The notes below the pieces were generated by a model. It was not told where the DNA came from, did no database searches, and saw only the letters and a list, made by a program, of their open reading frames with translations. Shown here one piece after another: positions 15,256 through 25,046 of a stretch of DNA of 52,054 nt (positions are counted from its first letter, which is position 1; the number at the start of each line of letters is the position of its first letter). The translations under genes were made by a program, and so were the position numbers. Location of the stretch: assembly GCA_029250685.1 (NCBI GenBank), contig JAQXEU010000034.1, forward strand, positions 1 to 52,054, written 5' to 3'. Source of the DNA: Polaribacter sp. (lineage in GTDB: Bacteria; Bacteroidota; Bacteroidia; Flavobacteriales; Flavobacteriaceae).

Positions 15256-15896
15256 GTAATCGCTTTAAATGTAAATCCTTTTTCAGAATAGTATTCCAAT
15301 ACTTTTGGTAATGTATATTTGAGTTTTTCAAAAGCTTTTATGCTGTCATGAAAAACAACAACACTTCCGTTTGTTGTGTTTTTTATAACGTTTTCTAAAC
15401 ATTTCTCTTTTGTGATTGAAGTGTCAAAATCTGCACTTAAAACATCCCACATAATTATTCGATAACCTAAATCGCGTAATTTTCTTGCTTGTTTTCTTTT
15501 TATTTTCCCATAAGGTGGACGAAATAAGTTAGGTTTGAAAGCTTTTAAGTTTAAAAACTCTATGGTTTTTTCAACCTGAAGAACATTGTTGATGTAATTT
15601 GCTTTTTCAGTTTTCCAACCATTAAAATGATTCTGTGTATGATTTCCAACAGAATGACCTTCAGATATTATTTCCCGAAATATTTTTGGATGATTTTCAA
15701 TATTCTTACCAATGCAAAAAAACGTCGCTTTAGCATTGTGTTTTTGTAATTCATTGATAACAAATTTGGTTATTTCTGGAGTTGGTCCATCATCAAAAGT
15801 GAGGTAAATTTCTTTTTTAGCCAAAGAAAAATGCCAAGTATAATTCTTGAAAATTTGCTGAATTATACTTGGCGTTTTTGTAAGATACTTTTTCAT
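15252..15896 (-). CDS. Polysaccharide deacetylase (NodB / carbohydrate esterase 4)
   Basis: Metal-dependent deacetylase of N-acetylated glycans (peptidoglycan, chitin-like or exopolysaccharide). The 214-residue protein carries the NodB motifs: MT1 TFDDGP (33-38) with the catalytic Asp and metal-binding Asp, MT2 HSVGNHTQNH (81-90) with the two metal-binding His86 and His90, MT3 LFRPPYGK, and MT4-like MWDVLSADFD. There is no clear cleavable signal peptide; the N-terminus is short and basic. It starts 10 nt after the DUF2723 gene stop and is probably in the same transcript, so it may act on the same envelope glycan. Confidence 0.9.
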   Translation of the reverse strand: MKKYLTKTPSIIQQIFKNYTWHFSLAKKEIYLTFDDGPTPEITKFVINELQKHNAKATFFCIGKNIENHPKIFREIISEGHSVGNHTQNHFNGWKTEKANYINNVLQVEKTIEFLNLKAFKPNLFRPPYGKIKRKQARKLRDLGYRIIMWDVLSADFDTSITKEKCLENVIKNTTNGSVVVFHDSIKAFEKLKYTLPKVLEYYSEKGFTFKAIT

Positions 15897-15906
15897 AAAC
15901 CTTGCT

Positions 15907-18900
15907 TTATTCTTCCATTAAATGGTCAAATAAACTCATAGAATTCATAAAATCTTCTTGAAGCTTTTTAACATAAACTGTGTCTTTGTCTCTTAAGGTA
16001 ACTTCTTCTAAAATACCTCTCTTGTACATTAATAAAACGTTCTGAAGTTCTTCAATAATAATAGTACTGTACTTAAGATCATAATTACTGTACCAAAGTA
16101 ATTTTTGCTGTAATATTTTAATTAATGTATTTGCAGTTATTTGTGCTTTCTCTGGTTTGCCAATTTTATAATAAATCTCAGGATAACCAAGTGCTATACT
16201 ATAATGATCAAATTGTTCTATCGGCATTTTTTCTAAAGATAAATCTAGAATCTCTTCTGCTTTTTCAAAGTTGTTTTCATCGGCAAAAGTTTCTGCTAAA
16301 CGTAACATGTTATTACGCAAAGAAATTGCATTCTTACGACTTTGATCATCAATGTAGATTTTACCGCTATTGATATTTCTCCATTCTAACTTCTGAATGT
16401 TATTGTACATTTTTTCAGAATCGATTCTTCCCATATCGAATATAGATCTTTCTCTAATTTTATTTCCAGCAGCATCAAGCTCAATCATTGGTGTTTTAAT
16501 AGGAACTAACTTAAAAGCCATTCCGTCTAACTGTAAATAATCCTTTAGCCAGATATACTCGCTATCATCATTTGCGCCACCAGTAAAATAAATTGGTTGT
16601 TTCCAATCAAAATTTGCTAAGATGTCTAACATTAAAATTCTGTTTTTCTGCAATCCTCTTCCGTCAATTGTAATTTCAATAAAGTCAACAATCTTGTCAG
16701 CATCTTTTGCGGCAACAATTCCACTTTTTAGAGCATTCTCTTTGTTGACAGGAATTATAATTTTATTTGTTGGATAAACCTTAAGCCTATCTTCACCTCT
16801 TGTTAGGTATGTAACATCATTATCACTTTCTATCCACAACATGAAATCTTGAATAGACATTGAGTCTTTGTATTTTAATAACTCAGGTCTTTGTTTTTCT
16901 TTTGCAAGCTCTTGAGCAGGGAAAAAATACGCAACATCTAAACTACCAGTTCTATATTTTTCATGTGTTAATTGTGATGGAATTGGAGGTGCTTCATAAG
17001 TTGCTTTTTTCATCTGATCGATATACCAATCTGTAGCAAATAAACTTGAGTTTACTAATTTGATATCCCTTCTAATTCCTTCAACTTCTTGCATGTACCA
17101 AAGCGGAAAAGTATCATTATCTCCAATGGTAAACATTATAGCATTTGGATCACAAGACTCTAAATATGCTTGTGCATTTAATCGTGTTGTATAACGATTA
17201 GATCTATCGTGATCATCCCAGTTTTCTGAAGCCATTAAAGTTGGTACAGCTAATAAAGAAATAACGGAAACAGCAATGGCAATTGTTTTTTTGTTGCCTA
17301 AATGTTTTAAATATTGATAGAGAGCAAAGACTCCAAAACCAATCCAAATAGCAAAAATATAAAAGGAGCCAACAATGGCGTAATCTCTCTCTCTTACCTC
17401 AAATGATTTTGGATTTGTGTAAAAAATTACTGCAAATCCTGTAAAAGCAAAGAATAAAAACAACGAGTAGAAGTTTTTCTTATCGAATTTTATTTGATAT
17501 AATAATCCAATAATTCCTAAAATCAATGGTAAAAAATAATATTTATTTCTTCCTTTATTCTCTTTAACATCGTCAGGTAGGTTTTGTTGAGATCCTAATC
17601 TTGCTTCGTCGATAAAATCAATTCCGCTAATCCAATTACCGTTAAATAAATCTAACTGACCCTGTTTGTCGTTTTGCCTTCCTGCAAAATTCCACATAAA
17701 ATAGCGCCCATACATATAGCCAAATTGAAAGCTAAACATAAAATTTAAGTTCTCTCCAAAAGTTGGTCTCCGTTGAGAGTTTGCTGGAATGCCGACGATG
17801 GTTTTGTAATTTGCTTCTCTATCTGGATCAACCATTCTTGGAATAAACCCTTTGTGTCTTGACGAGTAATTTGGATCTGTTTTTTCGTATTTATTTACAA
17901 TAATATACTTTTTGTTCTTTAAATCCTTTTCATATTTTGGTTTCCCATCGACGTAGGGCTCGTTTTTATCTAAATCATCTGTATTGTATTTAATAGAGTA
18001 ATATGTGTCGTAAAACACATTGGCATCACCATATTGTTCTCTATTATAATACGCTAATAACTCCCTTGCGCTTGATGGATTATTCTCATTAATAGTTGTG
18101 TTTGCATTTGCTCTAATGGGTAACATTAACCAAGAAGAGAATCCCATCATAATAAATAATATTGATAAAATAAGAGTGTTTAAATTCACTTTATTCTTTT
18201 TACGGGTATATTTAATTCCAAAATAAAAGGCTGCTATTAATACAATGGCAGCAATAATGCTTCCAGAGTTAAAAGGCAATCCAAAGTTATTTACAAAAAA
18301 TATTTCTGTTGAACTGAAAAATTGTAATGTGTAAGGGAATAAAAATTTAAAAACAAAAGCTAAAATTAAAACAGAAATTACCGAAGCTATTGCTGTCGTT
18401 TTTAAGTTGATCGTATGGTAAGTTTTAAAGAAGTACAACATTACAATTGCAGGAATCACCAACAAAGATAAAATGTGAACTCCGAAAGATAATCCAACAA
18501 CAAAACTAATTAACAATAACCATTTATTCCCTCTAGGAGAAAGCATTTCGTTTTCCCATTTTAAACCTAGCCAAAATAAAATTGCCATTAAAAATGAAGA
18601 CATTGCATATACTTCTCCTTCTACAGCACTAAACCAAAAACTATCAGAAAAAGTGTATGCTAAACCTCCTACAACTCCGCTTCCTAAAATAGCAATGATA
18701 CTCCCAATAGACAACTCCTCTTCTTTAGAAGTCATTTTTTTAGCCAGATTAGTAATAGTCCAAAACATAAATAGAATGGTAAACGCACTTGCTAAAGCAG
18801 ACATAAAATTTACCATTTTTGCAATTCCGCTTAATTCACTAGTAAACATTGCAAAAAATGCTCCTAGCATTTGAAATAGTGGCGCTCCTGGTGGGTGTCC

Positions 18901-19050
18901 TACTTGTAGCTTTACAGAAGTTGCAATATATTCCCCACAATCCCAAGCGCTAACGGTTGGTTCTAGGGTAAGTGTATAAACGATTAATGCAATTGCAAAT
19001 ACAATCCAACCTGTAATTGTATTCCATTTTTTATATGTAGATAGTGTCAT
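15907..19050 (-). CDS. DUF2723 family membrane protein (TMEM260-like, putative protein O-mannosyltransferase)
   Basis: A polytopic membrane protein of about 1047 residues. The N-terminal half (to about 590) contains 10-13 transmembrane helices with the signature first loop EPTVSAWDCGEYIATSVKLQVGHPPG-like region (acidic Asp-Cys-Gly-Glu then Gly-His-Pro-Pro-Gly), typical of the GT-C-fold DUF2723 family. The C-terminal half is soluble, with TIGDNDTFPLWYMQEVEGI and TPR-like helices near the end. Eukaryotic TMEM260 of this family is a protein O-mannosyltransferase; bacteroidete members may glycosylate exported proteins, which is inference. Three start codons are adjacent (TTG 19056, ATG 19053, ATG 19050); the last is chosen because a TAATTTTG -7 element at 19054-19061 covers the others. 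Confidence 0.85.
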   Translation of the reverse strand: MTLSTYKKWNTITGWIVFAIALIVYTLTLEPTVSAWDCGEYIATSVKLQVGHPPGAPLFQMLGAFFAMFTSELSGIAKMVNFMSALASAFTILFMFWTITNLAKKMTSKEEELSIGSIIAILGSGVVGGLAYTFSDSFWFSAVEGEVYAMSSFLMAILFWLGLKWENEMLSPRGNKWLLLISFVVGLSFGVHILSLLVIPAIVMLYFFKTYHTINLKTTAIASVISVLILAFVFKFLFPYTLQFFSSTEIFFVNNFGLPFNSGSIIAAIVLIAAFYFGIKYTRKKNKVNLNTLILSILFIMMGFSSWLMLPIRANANTTINENNPSSARELLAYYNREQYGDANVFYDTYYSIKYNTDDLDKNEPYVDGKPKYEKDLKNKKYIIVNKYEKTDPNYSSRHKGFIPRMVDPDREANYKTIVGIPANSQRRPTFGENLNFMFSFQFGYMYGRYFMWNFAGRQNDKQGQLDLFNGNWISGIDFIDEARLGSQQNLPDDVKENKGRNKYYFLPLILGIIGLLYQIKFDKKNFYSLFLFFAFTGFAVIFYTNPKSFEVRERDYAIVGSFYIFAIWIGFGVFALYQYLKHLGNKKTIAIAVSVISLLAVPTLMASENWDDHDRSNRYTTRLNAQAYLESCDPNAIMFTIGDNDTFPLWYMQEVEGIRRDIKLVNSSLFATDWYIDQMKKATYEAPPIPSQLTHEKYRTGSLDVAYFFPAQELAKEKQRPELLKYKDSMSIQDFMLWIESDNDVTYLTRGEDRLKVYPTNKIIIPVNKENALKSGIVAAKDADKIVDFIEITIDGRGLQKNRILMLDILANFDWKQPIYFTGGANDDSEYIWLKDYLQLDGMAFKLVPIKTPMIELDAAGNKIRERSIFDMGRIDSEKMYNNIQKLEWRNINSGKIYIDDQSRKNAISLRNNMLRLAETFADENNFEKAEEILDLSLEKMPIEQFDHYSIALGYPEIYYKIGKPEKAQITANTLIKILQQKLLWYSNYDLKYSTIIIEELQNVLLMYKRGILEEVTLRDKDTVYVKKLQEDFMNSMSLFDHLMEE

Positions 19051-19053
19051 CAT

Positions 19054-19061
19054 CAAAATTA
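19054..19061 (-). promoter_or_regulatory. Possible promoter -7 element of the DUF2723 gene
   Basis: TAATTTTG on the minus strand matches TAnnTTTG but lies only 3 nt before the ATG at 19050, so the transcript would be nearly leaderless or the true start codon lies further downstream. No TTG at -33. Confidence 0.35.
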
Positions 19062-19172
19062 AATATGTGTGGCGAATTTACTAATTTATAAGTAATTTTA
19101 GGTTTGTAAAACATGGTAACTAGCATTTTACTGTAATAAAGATTTGTTAAAAATAAAAAAACACAAAAAATA

Positions 19173-19203
19173 TTTGCAGAATTAAAAGTTTGAATTAAAT
19201 TTG
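19173..19203 (+). promoter_or_regulatory. Bacteroidota sigma-A promoter of tRNA-Gln
   Basis: TTTG (19173-19176), exactly 19 nt, then TAAATTTG (19196-19203). This matches the consensus completely and places transcription start about 5 nt before the mature tRNA. Confidence 0.87.
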
Positions 19204-19213
19204 CACCCGCAAT

Positions 19214-19285
19214 TGGCCTATGGTGTAATTGGCAACACACCGGTTTTTGGTACCGACATTCAAGGTTCGAGTCCTTGTAGGCCAA
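19214..19285 (+). tRNA. tRNA-Gln (anticodon TTG)
   Basis: A 72-nt cloverleaf: acceptor strands TGGCCTA and TAGGCCA with discriminator A, the D-arm GGTGTAATTGGCAACAC, anticodon loop TTTTGGT with TTG in the anticodon position, and T-arm with GGTTCGAGTCC. The anticodon stem has one mismatch at its outer pair (C-A). CCA is not encoded. It has its own promoter and terminator. Confidence 0.97.
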
Positions 19286-19286
19286 C

Positions 19287-19318
19287 AAAAAACCTCACTA
19301 TTTATAGTGAGGTTTTTT
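19287..19318. terminator. Intrinsic terminator after tRNA-Gln
   Basis: AAAAAACCTCACTA and TAGTGAGGTTTTTT form a 14-bp stem with loop TTTA. It directly follows the tRNA and can also stop the minus-strand universal stress gene, whose stop codon lies 22 nt away. Confidence 0.92.
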
Positions 19319-19339
19319 CTTTTTATACACTTTTGTTCC

Positions 19340-20170
19340 TTATATCATGAATGTAATAACTGGTTTTAAAGAGTTTTTGGAAAGACTCTTGCTAACACTT
19401 TTGTTATTAAATAGTCTAAAAAAGCCACTACTTTCATTTGTAGATAATGCAATTAAATCTGCATTTACTTCTTTAGAGAAATTTAAAATTCCTTTTTCTA
19501 CAGAATCATCATCATAAACATTTATAGAGTGTTCTATGTTTTTGTATGCGCTTAAAAATGTTTCCATTTTTTGTTTCGCTTTTTTTGTGCTTTTAAAACG
19601 ATTCATTGTATTTACATTTAATACATGAATTTTGCTTTTAAATTTTCTGGAGAAATCTAACAACACTTCAAACGATTTTCTGTCTTCTTCATTAAAATTT
19701 GATGTAAAGACTAATTCTTTAATATTAAAATCTTGTGGGTCGTTTTTAATTACTAAAACCGGAGTGTTAGATTTTTTAACGACTCTTTTAATGTTAGATC
19801 CTGTAATTAATTCATCAAAGACACTTACTTCTTTAGCGCCCATTAAAATAAGATCAGCATTTATTTTTGCACTAAACATTAAAATTCCATCAGTAGGTTT
19901 TTCAAAGCGAATAGCGTATTTTACAACGGTATCTGGACTAAACGATTGTGTTTTTAGTGCAATGATTTTGTCTTCAATTTTTTGAATATAATGCATGCTT
20001 TGTGGAATCCCAAAGCTACTTCCGGCTCCCATGTCTACGTGGCCTTTAGGTAGTTGTAATAAATGTAAAAGATACACTTCTATTTCTGTTTCACTTGCAA
20101 TTTTTGAAGCCAATTTTATTGCGTACTCCGATTGTAATGAAAAATCTATTGGAACTAGAATTTTTTTCAT
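19340..20170 (-). CDS. Universal stress protein, two UspA domains
   Basis: A 276-residue cytoplasmic protein made of two Usp domains in tandem. Domain 1 (1-145) opens MKKILVPIDFSLQSEYAIKLA and ends with DLILMGAKE...TGSNIKRVVKKSNTPVLVI; domain 2 (about 150-276) ends with DLIALSTNES...NNKSVSKSLSKNSLKPVI. In ATP-binding Usp proteins the Gly-rich loop is GxxGS; here it is changed (TGSNIK, FNNKSV), so nucleotide binding is uncertain. A start 12 codons upstream is in frame but lies before the predicted transcription start (TATATTTG at 20204-20211), so the ATG at 20168-20170 is chosen. The promoter is back-to-back with that of rimP. Confidence 0.9.
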   Translation of the reverse strand: MKKILVPIDFSLQSEYAIKLASKIASETEIEVYLLHLLQLPKGHVDMGAGSSFGIPQSMHYIQKIEDKIIALKTQSFSPDTVVKYAIRFEKPTDGILMFSAKINADLILMGAKEVSVFDELITGSNIKRVVKKSNTPVLVIKNDPQDFNIKELVFTSNFNEEDRKSFEVLLDFSRKFKSKIHVLNVNTMNRFKSTKKAKQKMETFLSAYKNIEHSINVYDDDSVEKGILNFSKEVNADLIALSTNESSGFFRLFNNKSVSKSLSKNSLKPVITFMI

Positions 20171-20203
20171 GATGTAGGTTTTAATAAAATTATAGGAGTA
20201 AAC

Positions 20204-20211
20204 CAAATATA
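20204..20211 (-). promoter_or_regulatory. Promoter -7 element of the universal stress gene
   Basis: TATATTTG on the minus strand; a TTA (TTG in the consensus) lies at the proper 19-nt distance (20231-20233). Confidence 0.55.
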
Positions 20212-20237
20212 CAAAAATAATATTTAACTGTAAGCTA

Positions 20238-20269
20238 TTTGGGTATTCGTGAATAAGTTACTATATTTG
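20238..20269 (+). promoter_or_regulatory. Promoter of the rimP-nusA-infB operon
   Basis: TTTG (20238-20241), 20 nt, then TATATTTG (20262-20269). Spacing is one base longer than the consensus. Transcription should start near 20275, giving a leader of about 57 nt that contains a terminator-like hairpin. Confidence 0.75.
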
Positions 20270-20297
20270 CAGCGAAAATAACGTAAGAGAAGAATGA

Positions 20298-20322
20298 AGG
20301 GGCTTAATAAGCCCCTCTTTTT
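20298..20322 (+). terminator. Terminator-like hairpin in the rimP leader (possible attenuator)
   Basis: AGGGGCTT-AAT-AAGCCCCT followed by CTTTTT lies between the operon promoter and the rimP ATG at 20332. A GC-rich 8-bp stem plus T-run has the form of an intrinsic terminator but sits before the first gene. Placement ahead of nusA invites the idea of NusA-dependent attenuation; this is inference. A short frame starting ATG 20294 (22 codons) spans the hairpin and overlaps the rimP start. Confidence 0.65.
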
Positions 20323-20331
20323 ATATCAAAA

Positions 20332-20793
20332 ATGGATAAAAAAAAAGTACAAGATTTATTAGAAGAAGCATTGGCAGAAAACCAAGATTTATATTTAATT
20401 GAGTTGTCTTTTTTGCCAGGAAATAAAATAAATATTGTTATTGACGGTGATTCTGGGGTTTCCTTAAGTGAATGCATTAGAATTAGCAGAAGTATAGATG
20501 GTAATTTTGATAGAGAAGAAGAGGATTTTTCGTTAGAAGTTACTTCTCCAGATATTGCAGAACCCTTAAAGGTAAAAAGACAATATGTTAAGAACCTTAA
20601 TAGAATTTTATCTGTGAAGTTAAATGATCAAAAAGTAGAAGGAACTTTATCAGAAGTAAATAAAGAAGATATAGTTTTAACTTGGAAAGCAAGAGAACCA
20701 AAACCAATAGGAAAAGGTAAAGTTACTGTCGAAAAAACAGCGACAATTGCTTATCAAGATATAATTGAAGCAAAAGTGAAGATAATTTTTTAA
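20332..20793 (+). CDS. rimP: Ribosome maturation factor RimP
   Basis: Helps assemble the 30S subunit. The 153-residue protein has the two-domain RimP layout: an N-terminal alpha/beta domain with NKINIVIDGDSGVSLSECIRISRSID and FSLEVTSPDIAEPLKVKRQYVKNLNR, and a C-terminal Sm-like barrel (VEGTLSEVNKEDIVLTWKAR ... IAYQDIIEAKVKIIF). The order rimP-nusA-infB is widely conserved in bacteria. The gap to nusA is 12 nt, so the two are co-transcribed. Confidence 0.96.
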   Translation: MDKKKVQDLLEEALAENQDLYLIELSFLPGNKINIVIDGDSGVSLSECIRISRSIDGNFDREEEDFSLEVTSPDIAEPLKVKRQYVKNLNRILSVKLNDQKVEGTLSEVNKEDIVLTWKAREPKPIGKGKVTVEKTATIAYQDIIEAKVKIIF

Positions 20794-20805
20794 TAAAAGA
20801 GATTA

Positions 20806-22062
20806 ATGGAAAATATAGATTTAATTGATTCATTTTCAGAATTTAAAGACAATAAAAGTATAGACAGAGTTACATTAATGTCTATTTTAGAAGAGGTTTT
20901 TAGAGCTGCATTGAAACGTAAGTTTGGGTCGGATGATAATTTTGATATTATTATCAATCCAGATAAAGGAGATTTAGAAATCTGGAGAAATAGAGTTGTT
21001 GTAGCTGATGGAATGTCAGAAGATGATAATGAAGAAATTGAGTTAGCAGAAGCACAAAAAATTGAACCAGATTTTGAAATTGGTGAAGACGTTTCTGAAG
21101 AGGTTAAGTTGATAGATTTAGGAAGAAGAGCAATATTGGCATTACGTCAAAACTTAATTTCTAAAATTCAAGAACATGATAGCACAAATATCTTCAAACA
21201 ATTTAAAGACTTAGAAGGAGAAATTTATAGCGCAGAAGTTCACCATATTCGTCATAATGCAGTAATTTTACTTGATGATGAAGGAAACGAATTGGTGTTG
21301 CCAAAGAGCGAACAAATTCGTTCAGATTTTTTCAGAAAAGGAGATTCTGTTAGAGGAGTAATTAAAACGGTAGAATTAAGAGGTACAAAACCAGCAATTA
21401 TTTTATCAAGAACATCACCTAATTTCTTAACAAAATTATTTGAACAAGAAATCCCTGAAGTATTTGATGGATTAATCACTATTGAAGGTGTTGCAAGAAT
21501 TCCAGGTGAGAAAGCAAAAGTAGCGGTAGATTCTTATGATGATAGAATTGATCCTGTTGGAGCTTGTGTTGGTATGAAAGGCTCTCGTATTCACGGAATT
21601 GTTCGTGAATTAGGAAACGAAAATATTGACGTAATCAATTACACAAAAAACGAACAATTATTTATTGCTAGAGCATTGAGTCCAGCAAAAATTGTTTCAA
21701 TGGAAATAAAACCAGCAGAAGAAGTAATTGATGGTAAAAAAGGACGTGTAGATGTGTTCTTAAAACCAGAAGAAGTTTCTAAAGCAATTGGTAAAGGTGG
21801 TGTAAATATCCGTTTAGCAAGTCAATTAACAGGTTATGAAATTGATGTGCAGAGAGAAGGAATTGAAGATGAGGATGTTGAATTAACAGAATTTGGTGAT
21901 GAAATCGAAGGATGGGTAATTGACGAGCTTAAGAAAATAGGCTTAGATACTGCAAGAAGCGTATTAGATAAAGACGTTGCAGAATTACTAAAAAGAACCG
22001 ATTTAGAAGAGGAAACAATTCTAGAAGTTCAAAAAATATTAAAAGAAGAATTTGAAGATTAA
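20806..22062 (+). CDS. nusA: Transcription termination/antitermination factor NusA
   Basis: RNA-polymerase-bound factor that modulates pausing, termination and antitermination. The 418-residue protein has the N-terminal RNAP-binding domain (1-125, VTLMSILEEVFRAALKRKFG), the S1 domain (about 132-200, GEIYSAEVHHIRHNAVIL), KH1 (GACVGMKGSRIHGIVRELGNENIDVI) and KH2 (AIGKGGVNIRLASQLTGYEIDV). A short acidic C-terminus follows; the two extra C-terminal repeats of E. coli NusA are absent, as is usual outside proteobacteria. It lies second in the rimP operon, whose leader contains a terminator-like hairpin that NusA could act on. Confidence 0.97.
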   Translation: MENIDLIDSFSEFKDNKSIDRVTLMSILEEVFRAALKRKFGSDDNFDIIINPDKGDLEIWRNRVVVADGMSEDDNEEIELAEAQKIEPDFEIGEDVSEEVKLIDLGRRAILALRQNLISKIQEHDSTNIFKQFKDLEGEIYSAEVHHIRHNAVILLDDEGNELVLPKSEQIRSDFFRKGDSVRGVIKTVELRGTKPAIILSRTSPNFLTKLFEQEIPEVFDGLITIEGVARIPGEKAKVAVDSYDDRIDPVGACVGMKGSRIHGIVRELGNENIDVINYTKNEQLFIARALSPAKIVSMEIKPAEEVIDGKKGRVDVFLKPEEVSKAIGKGGVNIRLASQLTGYEIDVQREGIEDEDVELTEFGDEIEGWVIDELKKIGLDTARSVLDKDVAELLKRTDLEEETILEVQKILKEEFED

Positions 22063-22157
22063 TTTTATTATTAATCAGACAATTATAAATTATTCTGAGA
22101 ATATAACTATACATTGTATAAAGTGTATTTTCTTTAAAGGCTAAACAATAAAAATAT

Positions 22158-24980
22158 ATGGCTGAAGGCAAAACAACGAGGCTTAATAAAGTTTTAAGAG
22201 AATTAAATATTTCTCTAGATAGAGCAGTAGAACATTTATCAAAAAATGGACACGACATAGAAGCGCGTCCAACTACTAAAATATCTGGTGAAATATATCA
22301 AGTACTACTTGATGGTTTTCAGAATGATAAAACTAAAAAAGCAGCTTCTAAGGAAGTAGGTGAAGAGAAGCGAAAAGAGAAAGAAGCCATAAGATTAGAG
22401 TTGGAAGCTAAGCTTGAAAAAAAGCGTTTAGAGGATGAATCTAAAAAAGAAGTTCTAAAAGCAAAAGCAGAAAAGCTTGAGTTTAAAACTGTTGGTAAGA
22501 TTGATATCAATCCAGTTGCGCCAAAAAAAGAAGCTAAAAAAGAAGCCACAGAGCCTGTTGAAGAACAAGTTGTAAAACAAGAAAAGCCTGTTGAGAATAA
22601 GGCTGAAGAAAAAGTAGCAACAAAAGCTGAAACAACTGAAAAGCCAAAGAAAGAAACGAAGCCTAAAGCTGAAATCAAAGAAGAAACTGAAGCTCCAAAA
22701 GTAAAAGAAGTACAGAAAGAAGCTAAGGAAATTGTAAAAGAAGAAGTTGCTCCTAAAGAAGAAGAAGAAGAAGTAACGCCTGAAAATGCAGAAAAGCTTA
22801 CCACAAAATATAAGAAATTAGATGGCCCAAAAATTACAGGTCAAAAAATTGACTTAAAGCAATTCGAAAAGCCTAAAAAGAAAAAGCCTGAAGCAAAGGC
22901 ATCTGATAAAAAAGGAGCCGCAAACGATCCTAAGAAAAAAAGAAAAAGAATTGTTAAGCCAGCAAATAATAATAGAAACAATCCTGGAAGAACTGCAGGA
23001 AGAAGTCCTGTTGGAAATAATAGAGGTGGATTCAAAGGAAGAGGAGCTGCTAGGCCAGTTGTTAAAAAAGAAGAGCCAACAGAGGCTGAAGTACAAAAGC
23101 AAGTACGTGAAACACTAGAAAGACTTCAAGGAAAATCTAGTAAAGGAAAAGGCGCAAAATATCGTAGAGATAAAAGAGATCAACATAGGCATCAGTCTGA
23201 AATGGATCAAGAAATTGCTGCTGCAGAAAGCAAAATTTTAAAAGCAACAGAGTTTGTTACAGTAAGTGAAGTTGCTACAATGATGGGAGTTCCTGTTATT
23301 GATATTATTTCTGCGTGTATGTCTTTAGGAATGATGGTAACGATGAATCAACGTTTAGATGCTGAAACATTAGTTATTGTTGCTGAAGAATTCAACTATA
23401 AAGTAGAGTTTGTTGGTGCAGAAGTAGAAGAAGCTATTGTAGAAATAGAAGATAAAGAAGAAGATTTAGAAACACGTGCGCCAATTATTACGGTTATGGG
23501 TCACGTAGATCATGGTAAAACTTCTTTATTAGATTATATTAGAAAAGCAAATGTTATTGATGGGGAATCTGGTGGAATTACACAGCATATTGGTGCGTAT
23601 TCTGTAAAGGTAGGAGATCAAAAAATAGCATTTTTAGACACTCCTGGTCACGAGGCGTTTACTGCAATGCGTGCACGTGGAGCTCAAGTTACAGATTTAG
23701 TAATTATTGTTGTTGCAGCGGATGATGATGTAATGCCACAAACAAAAGAAGCAATTTCTCACGCTCAAGCTGCTGGAGTTCCAATTATATTTGCAATCAA
23801 TAAAATTGATAAGCCAAATGCGAACCCAGACAATGTGAAAACACAATTATCTACTATGAATTTATTGGTAGAAGAATGGGGTGGAAGCATTCAGTCGCAA
23901 GATATTTCAGCTAAAACTGGTCAAGGAATTGAAGAGCTTTTAGAGAAAGTATTATTAGAAGCTGAGATTTTAGAATTAAAAGCAAATCCTAATAAAATTG
24001 CAAATGGAGCAATTGTTGAGGCTTTATTAGATAAAGGTAGAGGTTATGTTACTACAATTTTAGTACAAGCCGGAACTTTAAATATTGGCGATTACATGTT
24101 AGCTGGTAAAAACAGTGGTAAAGTAAAAGCAATGTTCGATGATAAAGGAAATAACTTAGAAGTTGCTGGTCCATCAACACCAGTTTCAATTTTAGGGTTA
24201 GATGGCGCGCCACAAGCTGGAGATAAATTCAATGTGTTTGAAGACGAAAGAGAAGCAAAACAAATTGCATCTAAACGTTCTCAATTACAGCGTGAGCAAT
24301 CTGTTAGGACCCAAAAAACATTAACACTTGATGAAATTGGTAGAAGAATTGCGTTAGGAGACTTTAAAGAATTAAACATCATCTTAAAAGGAGATGTTGA
24401 TGGTTCTGTAGAAGCTTTAACAGATTCTTTCCAAAAATTATCTACTGAAGAAATTCAAGTAAATATTTTACATAAAGGAGTTGGAGCAATTACAGAGTCT
24501 GATGTATTATTAGCATCAGCATCTGATGCAATTGTAATCGGATTTAATGTTCGACCTCAAGTAAACGCTAGAGTTATTGCAGATAGAGAAGAGGTAGACA
24601 TTAGAAACTACTCTATCATTTATGATGCAATTAATGACCTTAAAGATGCAATGGAAGGAATGTTATCTGCTGAAATTAAAGAGGAGGTAACTGGTAATGT
24701 TGAAATTAGAGAAGTTTATAAAATATCTAAAGTTGGTAACATTGCAGGTTGTATGGTAACAAGCGGTAAAATATTTAGAAATTCATTAATTAGAATTATT
24801 AGAGATGGAATTGTTGTGCATACAGGAACTTTAACATCATTAAAACGTTTTAAAGATGATGTAAAAGAAGTTGCTAAAGGGTATGATTGTGGATTGCAAA
24901 TTAAAGGTTACAACGATATTAAAGAAAACGATGTAATTGAAGCATATCAAGAAGTAGAAGTTAAAAAGAAATTGAAGTAA
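22158..24980 (+). CDS. infB: Translation initiation factor IF-2
   Basis: GTPase that recruits formyl-Met-tRNA to the ribosome. The 940-residue protein begins with a short IF2_N-like region ([20 protein letters not shown]), followed by a long Lys/Glu/Ala-rich low-complexity region (about 65-300), then a Gly/Arg-rich stretch and a second IF2_N ([20 protein letters not shown]). The G domain starts near 440 with [19 protein letters not shown] (G1), [12 protein letters not shown] (G2), [16 protein letters not shown] (G3), NKIDKP (G4) and SAKTGQG (G5). Domains II, III and IV follow to the C-terminus. A 95-nt gap separates it from nusA with no clear promoter, so it is probably in the same operon, and a strong terminator follows. 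Confidence 0.97.
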   Translation: MAEGKTTRLNKVLRELNISLDRAVEHLSKNGHDIEARPTTKISGEIYQVLLDGFQNDKTKKAASKEVGEEKRKEKEAIRLELEAKLEKKRLEDESKKEVLKAKAEKLEFKTVGKIDINPVAPKKEAKKEATEPVEEQVVKQEKPVENKAEEKVATKAETTEKPKKETKPKAEIKEETEAPKVKEVQKEAKEIVKEEVAPKEEEEEVTPENAEKLTTKYKKLDGPKITGQKIDLKQFEKPKKKKPEAKASDKKGAANDPKKKRKRIVKPANNNRNNPGRTAGRSPVGNNRGGFKGRGAARPVVKKEEPTEAEVQKQVRETLERLQGKSSKGKGAKYRRDKRDQHRHQSEMDQEIAAAESKILKATEFVTVSEVATMMGVPVIDIISACMSLGMMVTMNQRLDAETLVIVAEEFNYKVEFVGAEVEEAIVEIEDKEEDLETRAPIITVMGHVDHGKTSLLDYIRKANVIDGESGGITQHIGAYSVKVGDQKIAFLDTPGHEAFTAMRARGAQVTDLVIIVVAADDDVMPQTKEAISHAQAAGVPIIFAINKIDKPNANPDNVKTQLSTMNLLVEEWGGSIQSQDISAKTGQGIEELLEKVLLEAEILELKANPNKIANGAIVEALLDKGRGYVTTILVQAGTLNIGDYMLAGKNSGKVKAMFDDKGNNLEVAGPSTPVSILGLDGAPQAGDKFNVFEDEREAKQIASKRSQLQREQSVRTQKTLTLDEIGRRIALGDFKELNIILKGDVDGSVEALTDSFQKLSTEEIQVNILHKGVGAITESDVLLASASDAIVIGFNVRPQVNARVIADREEVDIRNYSIIYDAINDLKDAMEGMLSAEIKEEVTGNVEIREVYKISKVGNIAGCMVTSGKIFRNSLIRIIRDGIVVHTGTLTSLKRFKDDVKEVAKGYDCGLQIKGYNDIKENDVIEAYQEVEVKKKLK

Positions 24981-25000
24981 TATCAATTTAAAGCATAAAA

Positions 25001-25028
25001 AAAAGGAGCGATAATTCGCTCCTTTTTT
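25001..25028. terminator. Bidirectional intrinsic terminator after infB
   Basis: AAAAGGAGCGA-TAAT-TCGCTCCTTTTTT between the convergent infB and SPOR-like genes; 7-bp GC-rich stem extended by A/T runs on both sides. Confidence 0.9.
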
Positions 25029-25046
25029 GATGTCTAATATTTTCTT

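Noticed and set aside
22319..22804. 161-codon minus-strand frame inside infB
   Set aside because: Ser/Phe-rich composition is the antisense image of the Lys/Glu/Ala-rich IF-2 linker; no start context.
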